Assembly: GCA_902984215.1 (NCBI GenBank)
Contig: CADWAF010000467.1
Coordinates: 1 to 40,995 of the forward strand
Source of the DNA: Willaertia magna
Lineage: Eukaryota; Heterolobosea; Eutetramitea; Acrasida; Naegleriidae
Reading direction: 5' to 3'
Length of the DNA: 40,995 nt
Part shown: positions 1-12,490 of the stretch, one piece after another
Numbering within the stretch: position 1 is the stretch's first letter
Layout of the letters: each line of letters opens with the position of its first letter
Translations under genes and position numbers: made by a program
The notes under the pieces: generated by a model
Seen by the model: the letters and a program-made list of their open reading frames with translations, nothing else
Database searches by the model: none
What the model was told of the DNA's origin: nothing

Positions 1-35
1 ACTCTAGCCATCCATCAACAAATTCTTTAAGTTAG

Positions 36-1267
<1,232 letters not shown>

Positions 1268-1301
1268 ATTTATTAAATCATTTTGTAAATTAACAATCTT
1301 A

Positions 1302-2336
1302 TTAATTGAAGGGCAGTTCTTCTTCATCAAATCTAAATTGTTCGGCGTCATCCTCGTATGCCTCATCTTCTGCAATTATACCATCATCTTCTTTCATAAC
1401 ACCCTCAATTATAAGTTGACGATTACTAATAGTTCTACCAGCCCAAACAACTTCAAATTGAATAAATTGATTTAAAGATAATCTTTCAAGTATTTCATTA
1501 TCTTCAATACGTACAGTAGCATTAAAAGTATCTAATACTCTACAATCTAAATATTTCTTATCTAAAGAAATATTAACTATACTTCCTCTTAATTTAGTAC
1601 CAAATGTTGGTGCAAATAAATAAAAAACTGCTTCAATTTTAACTCTAACTTCTACAGGGTTAGTTTCAAATGAAATTAAATTTTCCTTTTCTAAAACTTT
1701 AACATTATCTACCCCCATTACATATCCTCTTAAATTATTATCATAACCATGAACTAAAAAATAACTTCTATCAAATAATTGTTTTTGTATAATTCTTTCT
1801 AAATTTGTTTGTTTTTTATTATTTTCTTCTTCTTCTTCTTCATTATTAAAAGATGTTAATTCTTCTCCGCTTAAAAACTCTGTTTGATAAACACCTCCAA
1901 AATCATATAATGGATAAACTAATCTAACTCTACGTGAAACAAAGAAAATATTTGGATTTACTTCTTCTGGGAAAATTTTACTGGTCTCTTCTAAAGTTCT
2001 ATTAAGAAAAATCTCTGCATATTTTTGGATAAGGTCTGTCATTATTGTTAAAGTATGACGACTAATCATTTCTTCGAATGCTATTTTATCAGGAAATGTT
2101 TTTTTTAGGTTATTCTTAAATGTGAAATAAGTATAATCGTGGGTTAAACGTTCAATGATAAGGTCCACATCAGAAGTATTATTAAATACAGTTTTAATTG
2201 ATTCAAAAAATGTTTCTATTATATTTCTTAATTGTTTCATTTGTTCTTCTGTTAACATTGGTTGGTTATCTTCGTCATCATTCTCAACAACAATACGTTT
2301 TCTCTTCTCTCCATTCTTCCTAGTCTTTTTACTCAT
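1302..2336 (-). CDS. POLR1F: RNA polymerase I subunit RPA43-like protein
   Basis: Single exon, 344 residues. A basic, nuclear-localisation-like N-terminus (residues 3-16) precedes an Rpb7/RPA43-like N-terminal region. An acidic/Asn loop (EEEEEENN) near residues 167-175 leads into an S1/OB-like domain around residues 210-320. The clearest family signature is in that domain: a segment like 'IEAVFYLFAPTFGTKLRG', then a strand ending FNATVRIED, then QFIQFEVV. This matches the RPA43 pattern in which 'KLxGxV', 'CxVxxxFNA' and 'LQFEV' follow one another. The acidic C-terminus is also typical. In the family this subunit sits in the Pol I stalk with RPA14-like partners and binds Rrn3/TIF-IA. The generic Rpb7/Rpc25 family is an alternative, but the FNA motif favours RPA43. 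The assignment is from motif memory, not a search. Confidence 0.72.
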   Translation of the reverse strand: MSKKTRKNGEKRKRIVVENDDEDNQPMLTEEQMKQLRNIIETFFESIKTVFNNTSDVDLIIERLTHDYTYFTFKNNLKKTFPDKIAFEEMISRHTLTIMTDLIQKYAEIFLNRTLEETSKIFPEEVNPNIFFVSRRVRLVYPLYDFGGVYQTEFLSGEELTSFNNEEEEEENNKKQTNLERIIQKQLFDRSYFLVHGYDNNLRGYVMGVDNVKVLEKENLISFETNPVEVRVKIEAVFYLFAPTFGTKLRGSIVNISLDKKYLDCRVLDTFNATVRIEDNEILERLSLNQFIQFEVVWAGRTISNRQLIIEGVMKEDDGIIAEDEAYEDDAEQFRFDEEELPFN

Positions 2337-2469
2337 TTTTTTTCAAACAACAAAATTTACGTTCCCTCAATTTTTTGAAGATTTTTTTATTGAAAAAAAG
2401 TGGATGAATTGACGAAGGAAAGGCTCACCTTTGACATTTAGGTTTTAACAAGATGAATTTCTTGGTCGT

Positions 2470-2913
2470 TTATTCGTTCTTTAAGAAGAATAGATCTACA
2501 GCATTTGGTAATAATTGTTTGATACTGGTTTCTAAAACTTCTCTAGTTTCTGAATTTACAATATAAACAGGAAAATCTTTAGTTTCTGGGTCTGCAAATT
2601 CTTGTAATACTTGACGACAAGCTCCACAAGGACTTACTCCGATATTTGTTGAAACAACTAATACTTTAATTATTCTACGGTTGTTGGAACACATTTTACA
2701 TACTGCACATCTTTCTGCACAAATAGTTAGACCATAACTTTGATTTTCAATGTTACATCCAGTATATAATTCACCATTATCTGCTAATATACAAGCACCA
2801 ACATGAAACTTTGAATATGGAGCATAAGCAATTTGTTGAACTTCAATGCTCTTATTAATCATTTCTTGTTTTAATTCTTCGCTTAAAGGCTCAAAGGTGG
2901 ATTGTTTTTGCAT
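2470..2913 (-). CDS. CDA: Cytidine deaminase (homotetrameric type)
   Basis: Hydrolytic deamination of cytidine and deoxycytidine to uridine and deoxyuridine, in pyrimidine salvage. It is a 147-residue single-exon protein, the usual length of the small tetrameric enzymes. The substrate-binding segment APYSKFHVGA is at residues 31-40 and GCNIENQSYG at 52-61. The zinc site has Cys65 and the proton-shuttling Glu67 in CAER, with Cys96 and Cys99 in PCGACRQ. This is the three-cysteine form typical of tetrameric CDAs, and all catalytic residues are present. The gene diverges from the RCC1-like gene at 3119 across about 205 nt, which must hold both promoters. Confidence 0.96.
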   Translation of the reverse strand: MQKQSTFEPLSEELKQEMINKSIEVQQIAYAPYSKFHVGACILADNGELYTGCNIENQSYGLTICAERCAVCKMCSNNRRIIKVLVVSTNIGVSPCGACRQVLQEFADPETKDFPVYIVNSETREVLETSIKQLLPNAVDLFFLKNE

Positions 2914-3118
2914 TTTTTATGAAACCTATATTGTTGCTTACTGGGACAGAAAAGGGATACCATACAACTCCCTTCCCGATGATGAAACGAAAAACAACAA
3001 TTGTTAATTCTTATAATTAGACAATTAATTTGAAATTATATTACTTTTAACGTTCAACGAGTCGCAAATTAATTACGAAGAGGATTTTCACTGCAGGTTG
3101 TTTTGTAAAAAGAAAAAA

Positions 3119-4378
3119 ATGTGTGGAAGTCTAAGAACTGAAATATTCATTACAAACTCTAACGGAGGACTACAATCGTTACCTTTTAATAAACCTATTA
3201 AATCAGTTTCAAGTGGAAATAATCATATTGGTTTAGTTACAATAAATGGGGATGTTTATATGTGTGGGCAAAATAATCACGGCCAGTGTGGGGTAGATAT
3301 GCCTGGTGAGAATTGTAATGAATTTGTTAAAGTTGAAGGATTACCTCCAATTAAATCTATTCAATGTGGTGGGTATCATACTTTTCTTATTAGTAATAAC
3401 AATGAATGTTTTGTTACTGGAAGGAGCACTGAGTTCCAAACAGGGTTGGATTCTAATTTAAAAATAACAGTTTTTACAAAAGTTAAAATTGACAGAAATA
3501 TTAAATTTATGAGATGTGGTAAATTATTTTCAATATTCTTAATGGAAAATAATGAAGTTTATGGTTGTGGAAATAACGAATTCAACCAATTAGATGATTC
3601 TGGAAGAAATATTACAAAAATTAGTAAAATTATTTGCTCAAATATTGTAAATACAATTATAGATATACAATGTGGAAGTGTTCATACTTTATATTTAGAT
3701 AACAATGGAAATGTTTATGGTTGTGGTAATAATTTAAATGGTGAGCTTGGTATTGTGAATAAATTTTGTGGACATTTTGATAAAATAGATTTTAAATTTA
3801 AAGTAAAGAAAATAGCTTGTTCTTCTCATTCTTCCTTTGTACTTAGTGAGAGGAATGAATTGTACGCAACAGGTGATAATTATTATGGACAATTAGGGTT
3901 GCCTTTCGATTCAGACACATTTACATTTACGAAAATCAATTATTTACCTAAAATTAATGAAATACATTCATTAGCATTTGGCTGTTTATTGATAGATGAA
4001 AATTATTTTATTTATGCTACAGGTGATAATACGGAAGGTCAACTTGGGTTATCTCTAAAAGATTGTTTAAAAAGTGAAGAAGGTTATTTATTTAAAGATA
4101 AATTTACAAAATTGGACTTTATTAGTAAATATAAAAATACAATGATTAAAGATATTGAATACAAAACATTTTTCATAACAACTAATTATATGATTGGTGC
4201 TGACAACTTGATAGATGTCATTCAATCCAACTTGCAAAAACAATTAAGTTTCTACACTACCCTCTTAGATATTTCGATAATAATATCAAATGATGAAATA
4301 ATAGCAGAAAACGAAAATAAGCGAGCAATTACAAAAGAATACCACATACCTTTTAAAAAACAAAAGACAATAGTCTAA
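3119..4378 (+). CDS. RCC1-like beta-propeller protein (paralogue A)
   Basis: 419 residues, single exon. The reading frame is open further upstream from a TTG at 3098. The first ATG is at 3119, behind a run of A, and is chosen here. At least six RCC1-type blades are visible, each with the core 'VYxCGxNxxGQLG': VYMCGQNNHGQCG, CFVTGRSTEFQTG, VYGCGNNEFNQL, VYGCGNNLNGELG, LYATGDNYYGQLG and IYATGDNTEGQLG. RCC1 blades mediate protein, chromatin or lipid contacts, and in RCC1 itself exchange nucleotide on Ran. Nothing here shows that this copy is a Ran exchange factor. No targeting signal or extra domain is visible. The basic C-terminus (PFKKQK) could be a weak nuclear signal. It is most like the copy at 30017-31210, sharing a blade with GELGI...F-KVKKI-C. 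Confidence 0.85.
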   Translation: MCGSLRTEIFITNSNGGLQSLPFNKPIKSVSSGNNHIGLVTINGDVYMCGQNNHGQCGVDMPGENCNEFVKVEGLPPIKSIQCGGYHTFLISNNNECFVTGRSTEFQTGLDSNLKITVFTKVKIDRNIKFMRCGKLFSIFLMENNEVYGCGNNEFNQLDDSGRNITKISKIICSNIVNTIIDIQCGSVHTLYLDNNGNVYGCGNNLNGELGIVNKFCGHFDKIDFKFKVKKIACSSHSSFVLSERNELYATGDNYYGQLGLPFDSDTFTFTKINYLPKINEIHSLAFGCLLIDENYFIYATGDNTEGQLGLSLKDCLKSEEGYLFKDKFTKLDFISKYKNTMIKDIEYKTFFITTNYMIGADNLIDVIQSNLQKQLSFYTTLLDISIIISNDEIIAENENKRAITKEYHIPFKKQKTIV

Positions 4379-4518
4379 CCAAAGACAGTCAAACTCTCAA
4401 TCTTAATAAAACTGCAGCAATCCATTTCATTTCCAACAAAAATTGAGTCCGTTCTGCGCTGCAATATGGCAACAGAAGTCTTTTTATTCTGTGACAACTG
4501 GAAAAAATTGATTAATAC

Positions 4519-6324
4519 ATGAACAGTAGTGGTGTTGAAGGAAAAGAAGAAAAAACAGCTCTGGGTTATAAAACCTCCGAAGATGAGGGAACAATGTTTT
4601 TGGATACAGATAATGACCATACGAGTGTCAACAACAGGAAAGATGTTGTTGAAGAAGAAGGTTTTACATTAGATGCAAAAGATAGTTTATCTGAATATAT
4701 AGACCAAACAACAAATGAACAAGTAATTCATTCAGAAAAACATGTGAAAACAAGAAAACCAATTTGGAAAGTTTTATGTTTTGCTTTATATTATATTGGA
4801 ATGGCATCTAACTCTGCTTTTGTGTTAGGTATACTTTTACCAACAGTAATTATACAAATGTTAGGTGATGAAAACAAAGAATTATATCTAAGTATTGTTG
4901 TAGCTGTTGGTACAGCGTTAAGTTTATTTATTGGTCCACTATTTGGTCATATATCTGATAAATATTTTATAAGGTATCCTTTCTTTTTTGGGGCAATTAT
5001 TTTATGGTCAACTTGTGTGGCATTACAAGGTTTAATTGCACATTTGTCACTATCATTTCCTTTTTATACAATCCCTTTCTTTGTGACGTTTGCTATTATT
5101 ATTTGTTTTTCAAAGAATTTTTATGTGATTACTACTGCTATAATCTCCGCATTAATTGCTGATTTATTTCCAAAAGAACAAATGAACATTGTTTCAGCCA
5201 TTGTTGGAATATTTTCATTAATCGGTGTAGTTATTGGAGTTGTTATAAGTGGATTTATTATGAAATATATTGATATTTTATGGATTTGTGTTGGATTTGC
5301 TACGCTCAGTCTTACCTTAAGTTTACCAGTTTTAGTGTTTTTTAAAGATATCCAAGAATTAAGATTACAAAAATTAACAAATAATGAACAACCAATTATT
5401 GCAAATGCAGGTACAGTTGAACCAATAGAAGAGGCTATAGAGACAATTGAAGAAGGTGTGGAAATTAATGGAGAAGATACGACACATATTTTACATAGAT
5501 CACCAATATTAGAAACAACAACAAGAATTGAACAACAAAGCGCTTCAAAGATTCAAAACGTTAAAAACTTTATAACTGCTTTTATTTCACCATTTCAAAA
5601 TAGGAATTTCTTTTGGGTATTTTTAACTAGATTTATGGTTTGGTTGACAAATGTTGCAGCTAGATCTTATTTCCTTTATTTCATTAGAGATGTGTTAAAA
5701 CCTTATAATTTCTTATTTTCAGATAAATTCCCTTCTACAGATGAACAAGCATTATCCTTACTTTTAGGTTTTGTATTTATATTTACTTTATTAGGAGCTG
5801 GATTAGCTCAACCAATTACAAGATTTATTGGAAAGAGAAAAGTATTTTGTATAGCATGTACTATTTTATGTATTAGTAATGTTTTAAATGCAATATTTAG
5901 AACTTACAATGCATTAATAGTTTGTGCTTCATTCCAAGGTCTAGGCATTGGTTTTTTCATGTCTGTGGACTTGGCCCTTGTGAATGCTGTTCTTCCAAAT
6001 CCTGATGAATCTGCAAAAGGTAAGTCCTTAATTGTCAATTTTTAATTTTTTTAACAATTTAAAATAATAGATATGGCTTTATGGAATATTAGTAGTTATA
6101 TTCCAGATTTATTGGGAGTGCCGGTGGGTGGTTTACTTATATTTATTGGTAATAAAATTATACCACACACAATGCTTAGAGGATTTGGCTATATTTTACT
6201 TTTTTCAGTTGCTGCTGGTTTACAAATACTTTCTGGATTATTGATTTTCATGGTAAAACTGCCAAGTGATGTTGACAGAGGTATTAAGAAAAAGATAAGT
6301 ACAAAGAAAACAGATAAAAATTAA
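4519..6324 (+). CDS. Major facilitator superfamily transporter, two exons
   Basis: Exons 4519-6019 and 6071-6324. The intron 6020-6070 (51 nt) starts GTAAGT and ends TAG. The phase 1 join gives 584 residues and restores the segment AKDMALWNISSYIPDLLG, a typical 'KDxxxWN' MFS block. An in-frame TAA lies just upstream of the ATG, which fixes the start. The first ~85 residues are hydrophilic and probably cytosolic. About 12 hydrophobic segments follow. Motif A-like GHISDKY lies after the second segment. A polar loop of roughly 80-90 residues separates the two six-helix halves, as usual for MFS. The substrate cannot be told from the sequence. The short 3' exon encodes the last helices and a lysine-rich tail. 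Confidence 0.88.
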
Positions 6325-6442
6325 TGTAAATAATTCGTTGTAAATTATAAAAATTTTTACCCACTCTCCCAACCTATTACAATTTTTTCAATTTAGACAA
6401 CTTAGTATATAATAACATATTAAGAAAGTGTTAATAAATATT

Positions 6443-7479
6443 TTACTTTGCAGTATCTCCATTGTCAGCACTGAATGATGCACCACTTATATAGCTTGCT
6501 CTGTCACTAGATAAATACATAATTACATCAGCCATTTCTTCTGGCTTACCCAATCTTCCACCAATTAACATCTTTTCAAACTCTGGTTTCATCTTAAGCC
6601 ACAAAGGATCAGTGTCTGTAATTAAAGGCCCTTGCCATGGCTGTTCGCCATAAACTGATTTCACTTGATTACGAGTTAATGGAGTGTCAATTAATCCAGG
6701 TAATAAAGCATTTACACGAATTCTAGGCATTGCTGCAGTTGGTTTAATATGTTCTAAGGCAACTGATTTTGTTAAGCCAATAATTGCATGTTTACTTGCA
6801 GAATATAAAGCACACCCAGGACAAGCTCTTAAACCATTATAACTTGATAAATTGACAATTACTTTTTCAGTTGAATTATCCTTCTTACTTGCCCAATAAC
6901 GTAACTCTTCATATAATTGATTAAGAGTACCATAACCATTATTTAATAATGGATCATGAGGTCCCATAATGTATTCTTCTGGTAATTCATACAAGTTATA
7001 ACCAGGTCCTCCAATTGCAGCTATTATTTATTATTATTTTAATTATATTAAATAAATTACCTTAATAAATAATAAACAAAATACATACCATTATTCACAG
7101 CAATATCTAATTTTCCAAATTTACTGTCAATAAATTTAAATACACTTCTTAAACTACTTCTATCTCTAATATCACATTTATAAAACAATGCAGAACCACC
7201 ATTCTTAGTGACTATTGGATCGCTATTAATAATTTTTTGAACGGTTGTACCATTATACCAATCTGGATGTTCATCTCTTGCTACAAAAACAACACGTGCT
7301 CCTTCTCTTGCAAACTTTAATGTTGTTTGAAAACCAATTCCTGATGTACCACCGGAAACGTAAACTACCTTGTCACGGAATTCTGAAGCAGTTGTGGTTC
7401 TTACACAAAGAACAAAGGAAGAACAGATAAAGAAACAGCTCAACAATAAAACTATGCTTCCAAGATGCTGTCTTAACAT
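6443..7479 (-). CDS. Short-chain dehydrogenase/reductase with N-terminal signal or anchor, two exons
   Basis: Minus-strand exons 7479-7089 and 7020-6443. The intron 7088-7021 (68 nt) starts GTATGT and ends TAG, and the join gives 322 residues. A hydrophobic N-terminus (LGSIVLLLSCFFICSSFVLC) suggests secretion or ER-membrane anchoring, unusual for a plain SDR. The Rossmann motif SGGTSGIG starts near residue 41. The splice junction falls inside the NNAG-type motif, read here as NNAA. Catalytic YSASK is followed by the family's RVNALLPGLIDTP and the C-terminal SGASFSADNG. The order and spacing fit a classical NAD(P)-dependent oxidoreductase. The insert between NNAA and the catalytic Tyr is longer than usual (YELPEEYIMGPHDPLL region). 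The substrate is unknown. It converges on the MFS gene across 118 nt. Confidence 0.87.
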
Positions 7480-7601
7480 TTTTTTTTTCGGTGAACTTAA
7501 GCGAAAACAGTGAAAATTATTTAACGCGATTATAATGGAAGTAAAAGAAATTCGGACTTTTTTACAAAGGAAATTAATTACAACATGTTGGAATAATAAT
7601 A

Positions 7602-8942
7602 CTACAATATTAAAATATCAGAAAAGTGAATAGATTTCTCTCCAAAAGACATTTGCTTCATATTAGATAAAAACCATTGTAATCCTCTCTTTTTAATTTC
7701 CATAAAAATTGTAACTTTTGAATGATTACCAATAAATAATTTATATCTAAATGAAGTAATATTCTTCTCAATTATCCTTCTAGGTTTATCAATTATACCC
7801 TTCTCATCAATTCCCAATTGATAACAACTATTCTCTCCACAACCATAATAATTACCTTCAATTGATTTAAATAAACAAAATGTAGCTCCAGTAAATATTG
7901 TATCAACTTGGAAAGGTAAATTAATTTTAGTTAAAGTATAAATTTTACTCTTTTCTTGAGATGGGAAAGTTAGTTGTGAATCTGAATTATTTCCACAACC
8001 AAATAGTTCATTATTTTGGTTTAAAAATAATGTAAAATACCATCCACATTTAATTTGTTTATAATCTTTAAATTGTGTTAATAATGTTGGTTTCATTAAT
8101 TTACTTTCACTTTCTATTAATCCTAATTGTCCATAGTTATTATAACCACAACCATAAACATTATTTAAATTTGTAATAAAAAAACAATGATCAACTGAAC
8201 TTTCTATTTTTAAAATAAATTCATTTAATTTAAAATTATCAGTATTTACTAATTTAGGTGTAAATACATATTCATTACCATCATTTTCATCATAAATACC
8301 AATCTGATAATTATTATTATTCCCAGCAGCATATACCTTATACCTTCTATTATTCTCTAAATATCTATCATTATTATTTTCATCATCTAAAACAAAATAA
8401 AAAGTACTAAAATAACCACAAGTAATTTTTTCAATATTTTCTTTAATTGAATGAACTAAATTTAAACCCATAACATAAACTGTATTTTCTAAACCAACAC
8501 CTGCTTGTCCTTTTCTATTTAGTCCACAACTATAAACTCTTCTTTTATTTTCAAATGTTTTAACTAAAAATACAGAATGATTTACACCACATTTTACATT
8601 TAATATTTCTTTAATTTTATTTTCTTCTTCTTTAATATTATCATTAGGATATGGTATTTCAACTGGAATTGTAAATTTATTAGAAGTTTGTAAAAATCCA
8701 AGTTGACCAAATCCATTAGAACCAAAACCTAAAACTCTTTTAAAATTTGTAAAAATTAAAATATGATTATATGAAATTATAAATTTATCAATTATTTCAC
8801 CAACTTTAAAATTTTCAAAAAAATTATCTATTGTACTTGCTAAGAGAGCTTCATTATGATTACCGGTATCTTTAGGAGCTAAATGTCCATTGTTATTAAA
8901 TCCACAAAAATAGATGGTTTGTGCTTTTGAATTGATCGACAT
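7602..8942 (-). CDS. RCC1-like beta-propeller protein (paralogue B)
   Basis: 446 residues, single exon, ATG followed by SINSKAQ. Seven blade cores can be read in order: IYFCGFNNNGHL, VLGFGSNGFGQLG, VYSCGLNRKGQAG, VYAAGNNNNYQIG, VYGCGYNNYGQLG, LFGCGNNSDSQL and YYGCGENSCYQLG. That is a complete seven-bladed propeller. Acidic/Asn-rich loops (DDENNNDR, DENDGNE) expand some blades. The last ~55 residues are outside the propeller and match nothing I know. No F-box, BTB, kinase or FYVE partner domain is visible. It is a more divergent relative of the copies at 3119 and 30017. The family function is protein-protein scaffolding or GTPase exchange; nothing decides between them here. Confidence 0.85.
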   Translation of the reverse strand: MSINSKAQTIYFCGFNNNGHLAPKDTGNHNEALLASTIDNFFENFKVGEIIDKFIISYNHILIFTNFKRVLGFGSNGFGQLGFLQTSNKFTIPVEIPYPNDNIKEEENKIKEILNVKCGVNHSVFLVKTFENKRRVYSCGLNRKGQAGVGLENTVYVMGLNLVHSIKENIEKITCGYFSTFYFVLDDENNNDRYLENNRRYKVYAAGNNNNYQIGIYDENDGNEYVFTPKLVNTDNFKLNEFILKIESSVDHCFFITNLNNVYGCGYNNYGQLGLIESESKLMKPTLLTQFKDYKQIKCGWYFTLFLNQNNELFGCGNNSDSQLTFPSQEKSKIYTLTKINLPFQVDTIFTGATFCLFKSIEGNYYGCGENSCYQLGIDEKGIIDKPRRIIEKNITSFRYKLFIGNHSKVTIFMEIKKRGLQWFLSNMKQMSFGEKSIHFSDILIL

Positions 8943-9036
8943 TTTTTTTTATTATTTTTTAATTTTTTTTATTTTATGTGCAATTTGGGAAATTTACAAT
9001 GAGAATTTATGAAATTTTAAAGGTGTCAATCGACAT

Positions 9037-9972
9037 TTATTTTGTTGGATCATCTAGGAAAGGAACTACATTTTTATAATTCTTTTCTTTAAAGAAATTT
9101 AATATAAATTCATCATTATATCTTAAACTAAAATGTGTTAAAATAAATGTTACATTTTGATATTTTTCAATAAATGGAACTAAATGATTGAAATGAATAT
9201 GACATGCATTTAAAGCTTGTTCTTCTTGACCTTCTTCTAAAAAAGTACATTCAATTACAATAACTGAAAAGTCTTCTAATAAGAATGGATTTTCCTCAAA
9301 AACTTTAAAAGTTGTATCACCACAAATAGCAATACGTGCTTCATGGACTTCTTCATTAATTTCAATTTTATTCTTTTTTAATTCAATAATTTCTTTACTT
9401 TTTAAATTTAAATATTCTTTTTTTAATTTCTTTTTCTTTTCATAAATTGCATATCCTACACATGGGACTGAATGGTCACATTTAAATACTTTACAAAAAT
9501 AATTTTCTTTTCTTCCAATATTTTGTAAAATATCTCCAGGTTTAACACCAATAACTTTTAATGGTTTTCTTTCTTGAATAGATTCTCTTTCTAAATCTTT
9601 ATTTGCATTTAATTCTTGACAAGAAAATAAAAAGTTTTCAACATATTTTACACATTCTTCTGGAACGTATAATAAATTAGATTCTTTCCTATTGATAAAT
9701 GCTGGTTGTGCAGATGCCATATAAAAACTATGATCTGCATGAGTATGTGTAATTAAAAAAGTATTTGGGTTTTGGTTCATATATTTCTTTTCAATAAATC
9801 CCATATCTATATTTGTTGATAGTTGTGGAATTTGATAATAAGTAGCTTCCGCTGATTTAGAGTGTCCAATTAGTGAAAGAACTGTCTTATTAGATGTTGA
9901 TTGTTTGTTGGATTGTTCTTCTTGTGTGGAACTTTTATTCAAATCAAAGATATTGTCAATTACTCTAACCAT
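9037..9972 (-). CDS. RNase Z-like metallo-beta-lactamase nuclease
   Basis: 311 residues. The frame is open upstream from a TTG at 10074, but the first ATG (9972) gives the plausible start. RNase Z removes the 3' trailer of tRNA precursors. The metal-binding HTHADH motif is at residues 76-81. A distal 'HSVPCVGYAIYE' resembles the RNase Z motif in which His and Tyr/Glu line the site. ICGDTTF supplies the bridging Asp, HIHFNH a further His motif, and ILTHFSLRY the terminal His. The order, and the 'KKLKKEYLNLKSKEI' segment between them, fit the short-form RNase Z of plants and other eukaryotes. The N-terminal ~30 residues are polar and lack an obvious targeting signal. A related beta-lactamase nuclease without tRNA activity remains possible. 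Confidence 0.8.
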   Translation of the reverse strand: MVRVIDNIFDLNKSSTQEEQSNKQSTSNKTVLSLIGHSKSAEATYYQIPQLSTNIDMGFIEKKYMNQNPNTFLITHTHADHSFYMASAQPAFINRKESNLLYVPEECVKYVENFLFSCQELNANKDLERESIQERKPLKVIGVKPGDILQNIGRKENYFCKVFKCDHSVPCVGYAIYEKKKKLKKEYLNLKSKEIIELKKNKIEINEEVHEARIAICGDTTFKVFEENPFLLEDFSVIVIECTFLEEGQEEQALNACHIHFNHLVPFIEKYQNVTFILTHFSLRYNDEFILNFFKEKNYKNVVPFLDDPTK

Positions 9973-10133
9973 TATTATTAACAATGTGTTGTTGGTGCAA
10001 GAATATTTTTTTCTGTTGTAAAAAAGTTTGTTTTTTGGCAGGTCAAATTTAAATTTGAAAATTACTACTTTCAATAATTTATTTTACATTACACAATATA
10101 ATACATTTTGAAAAGTACATTGCTTAGAGTTCT

Positions 10134-12490
10134 TTAAAGCTTCATTTCTTGTTCATGTGGTTTTGGATAGCCATGTTCTTTCAATAATTGTTTAACTTCG
10201 TCTAATACGGTTGGATCTTCAATTGTGCTTGGGAATCCAAATGCCTCACCATCTGCCATATGTCTTAAAATACCTCTCAATACTTTTCCGCTTCTTGTCT
10301 TTGGTAGTTTGTGAACTATAATTACAACCTTAAATACAGCAATACCACCAATTAAATCTCTAACTTTTTTGATACATTTCATTTCAATTTCTTCTCTTGG
10401 TGTGTCTTTGTAATTTTCATTTAAGACTACAAATCCCATTGGCACTTGACCTTTAATGTCATCTCTAATACCTACAACAGCTGCCTCGGCAATTTCTGGA
10501 ATACCTAATAAAATCTCTTCCATTTCTGCAGTAGATAATCTGTGTGCTGCAACATTAATAATATCGTCTGTTCTTGTCATTACAAACAAATCACCATTCT
10601 CATTCATGTGACCAGCATCTCCAGATTTATAATAACCCTTAAATGTTTTGAAGTAACCATCTTCAAATCTACCTGGGTTTTTCCATAAGGTGGTAAATAC
10701 TCCAGGTGGCAAAGGTAATTTAGCAACGATGTATCCTTCATTATTAGAGGCAAGTTCATATAAATTTTCTGATTCAATTTCTTTGTCAGCATGTTCAATT
10801 GGAAGAATTTTAATATTCCAACCATGTACTGGTTTGTTTGCAGAGCCAGGAGTAACCTTAACATTATTTAAATCTTTTTCGAAACCTAACATCCTTGCAG
10901 CAATTGGACTTCCAGTTTCTGTTTGCCAATAGTTATCAATAATTGGTTTACCAGTTTTTTGTTGTAACCATTGTAAGGTAGTGGTGTCACATCTTTCACC
11001 AGCAACAAATATTGCTTTCAAATTCTTTAAATTGTATTTCTTAATAAATTGACCATCATTATCCTCTTTTTTAACAGCTCTTGCTGCAGTTGGTGCCATA
11101 AACATACATGTTACCTTATGTTGATCAATTATTCTCCACAAAGCTGAGGCATCTGGTGTGCCAATTGGCTTACCTTCATATAAAATTGAGGTACATCCCT
11201 TTAACAATGGTCCATAGCAAATATAACTAGAGCCTACAACCCAACCCAAGTCTGTAATTAATTTTGTCGTGGAAAGTCAATCATTTAATTCCCATACAAT
11301 CAATTTGAAATAAAGAAATTTCACAGAGTTATTTGATGATTTTAAAAATTAGCGAAAAATAAAATGCAAAAAAAAACTTACCTGATGCTGCAAAGAAGGT
11401 ATCGCCTTCGTTCACGCCAAACACTGCATTCATAGACCACTTCAATGTTGTTAGATGACTGGCTGTTGGTCTTACTACTCCTTTAGGTTTACCGGTTGTT
11501 CCACTTGTATATAAGACATACATTGGATCTTCACTGGCTACTGGAACGACTTCAGTCATTGGCTTATTAGACTCATCATTAACTAAAGTATCCCAATCAT
11601 AATCTCTTCCTTCTTTCAAATTTACCTTTGGTAGGAAAGGACGTTGATACATTAATACCTTAAGGTCTTTCATCTTTGCCTCATCTAATGCTCTATCTAC
11701 TAAAGGTTTATATTCAATAACTTTATTCATTCCTTCCAATCCATGACTTCCTGAAATAATTAACTTGGGTTCAGCATCTTGAATTCTAATTGCAAGCTCA
11801 TGACTTTGAAAACCTCCAAAAACAACAGAGTGTATTGCACCTACTCTTTGGCATGCCAACATTGCTATAATAGCTTGTGGAATCATTGGCATGTAGATGA
11901 CAATTCTATCTCCTCTTTGAACATTGAATTTGGTTTTTAAAACATTAGCAACTAATTGAACTTGATGTAATAATTCTTTATAAGTATATTTATGAACAGT
12001 TTCTTCTGTATACTTTGATGACACAGGACTATCATGAATTAAGGCTACGCGGTCACCATTACCTGCATTAACATGAACATCCAAACAATTGTAGCAAGCA
12101 TTGATTAAGCCTCCTTCAAACCATTGGGTAAATGGTGGGTTATCGTGATTTAGTACTCTCTTGTACGGTTGAATCCATGAGATGTTCTTGGCCTATGGTG
12201 ATATGATTATTAATTTTAATATCATTCATAATTAATTAATTAGAAAACATGTTAAAAACACTTACCTGATGAGCCCAATACTTTTCAGCTCCTCCGTTTT
12301 TAAAATCGATTGACATCTTATAACTCTCTTCAAAAGACTCTGGAATTTCAGAAGAGTTAGATGATAATGTACAAGTACGGAATGATCTATTATACAAGGA
12401 GCAAACATTTAGCTTTTTTATTAAAGCATAAGTATTTGACTTGGACGAACCGGTGGATGAAAGTTGTCTTATGACTCTAGAGATTTTCAT
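10134..12490 (-). CDS. ACSS3: Short-chain acyl-CoA synthetase, ACSS3/propionyl-CoA synthetase type, three exons
   Basis: Minus-strand exons 12490-12266, 12192-11382 and 11251-10134. Introns are 12265-12193 (73 nt) and 11381-11252 (130 nt), both with GTAAGT donors. The joined protein is 717 residues. It forms acyl-CoA from a short fatty acid (propionate or acetate), ATP and CoA through an acyl-AMP. The N-terminus is Ser/Arg/Lys rich and acid-poor, consistent with mitochondrial import. The P-loop-like TSGTTGKPKGVV starts at residue 304. The second junction restores AASDLGWVVG. NYWQTETGSPIAARMLG is the PrpE/ACSS3 version of the adenylation motif, and KTRSGKVLRG carries the C-terminal catalytic lysine. 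The PrpE-like 'WQTETGSP' and 'GVVRP' features favour ACSS3 over classical ACS. The 130-nt intron is the longest in the window. Confidence 0.92.

Noticed and set aside
3098..3118. Upstream TTG/GTG starts for several genes (also at 10074, 15252, 19253, 27453, 31196)
   Set aside because: They are not ATG. In each case an ATG with an A-rich leader lies shortly inside, and the extra residues have no family support.
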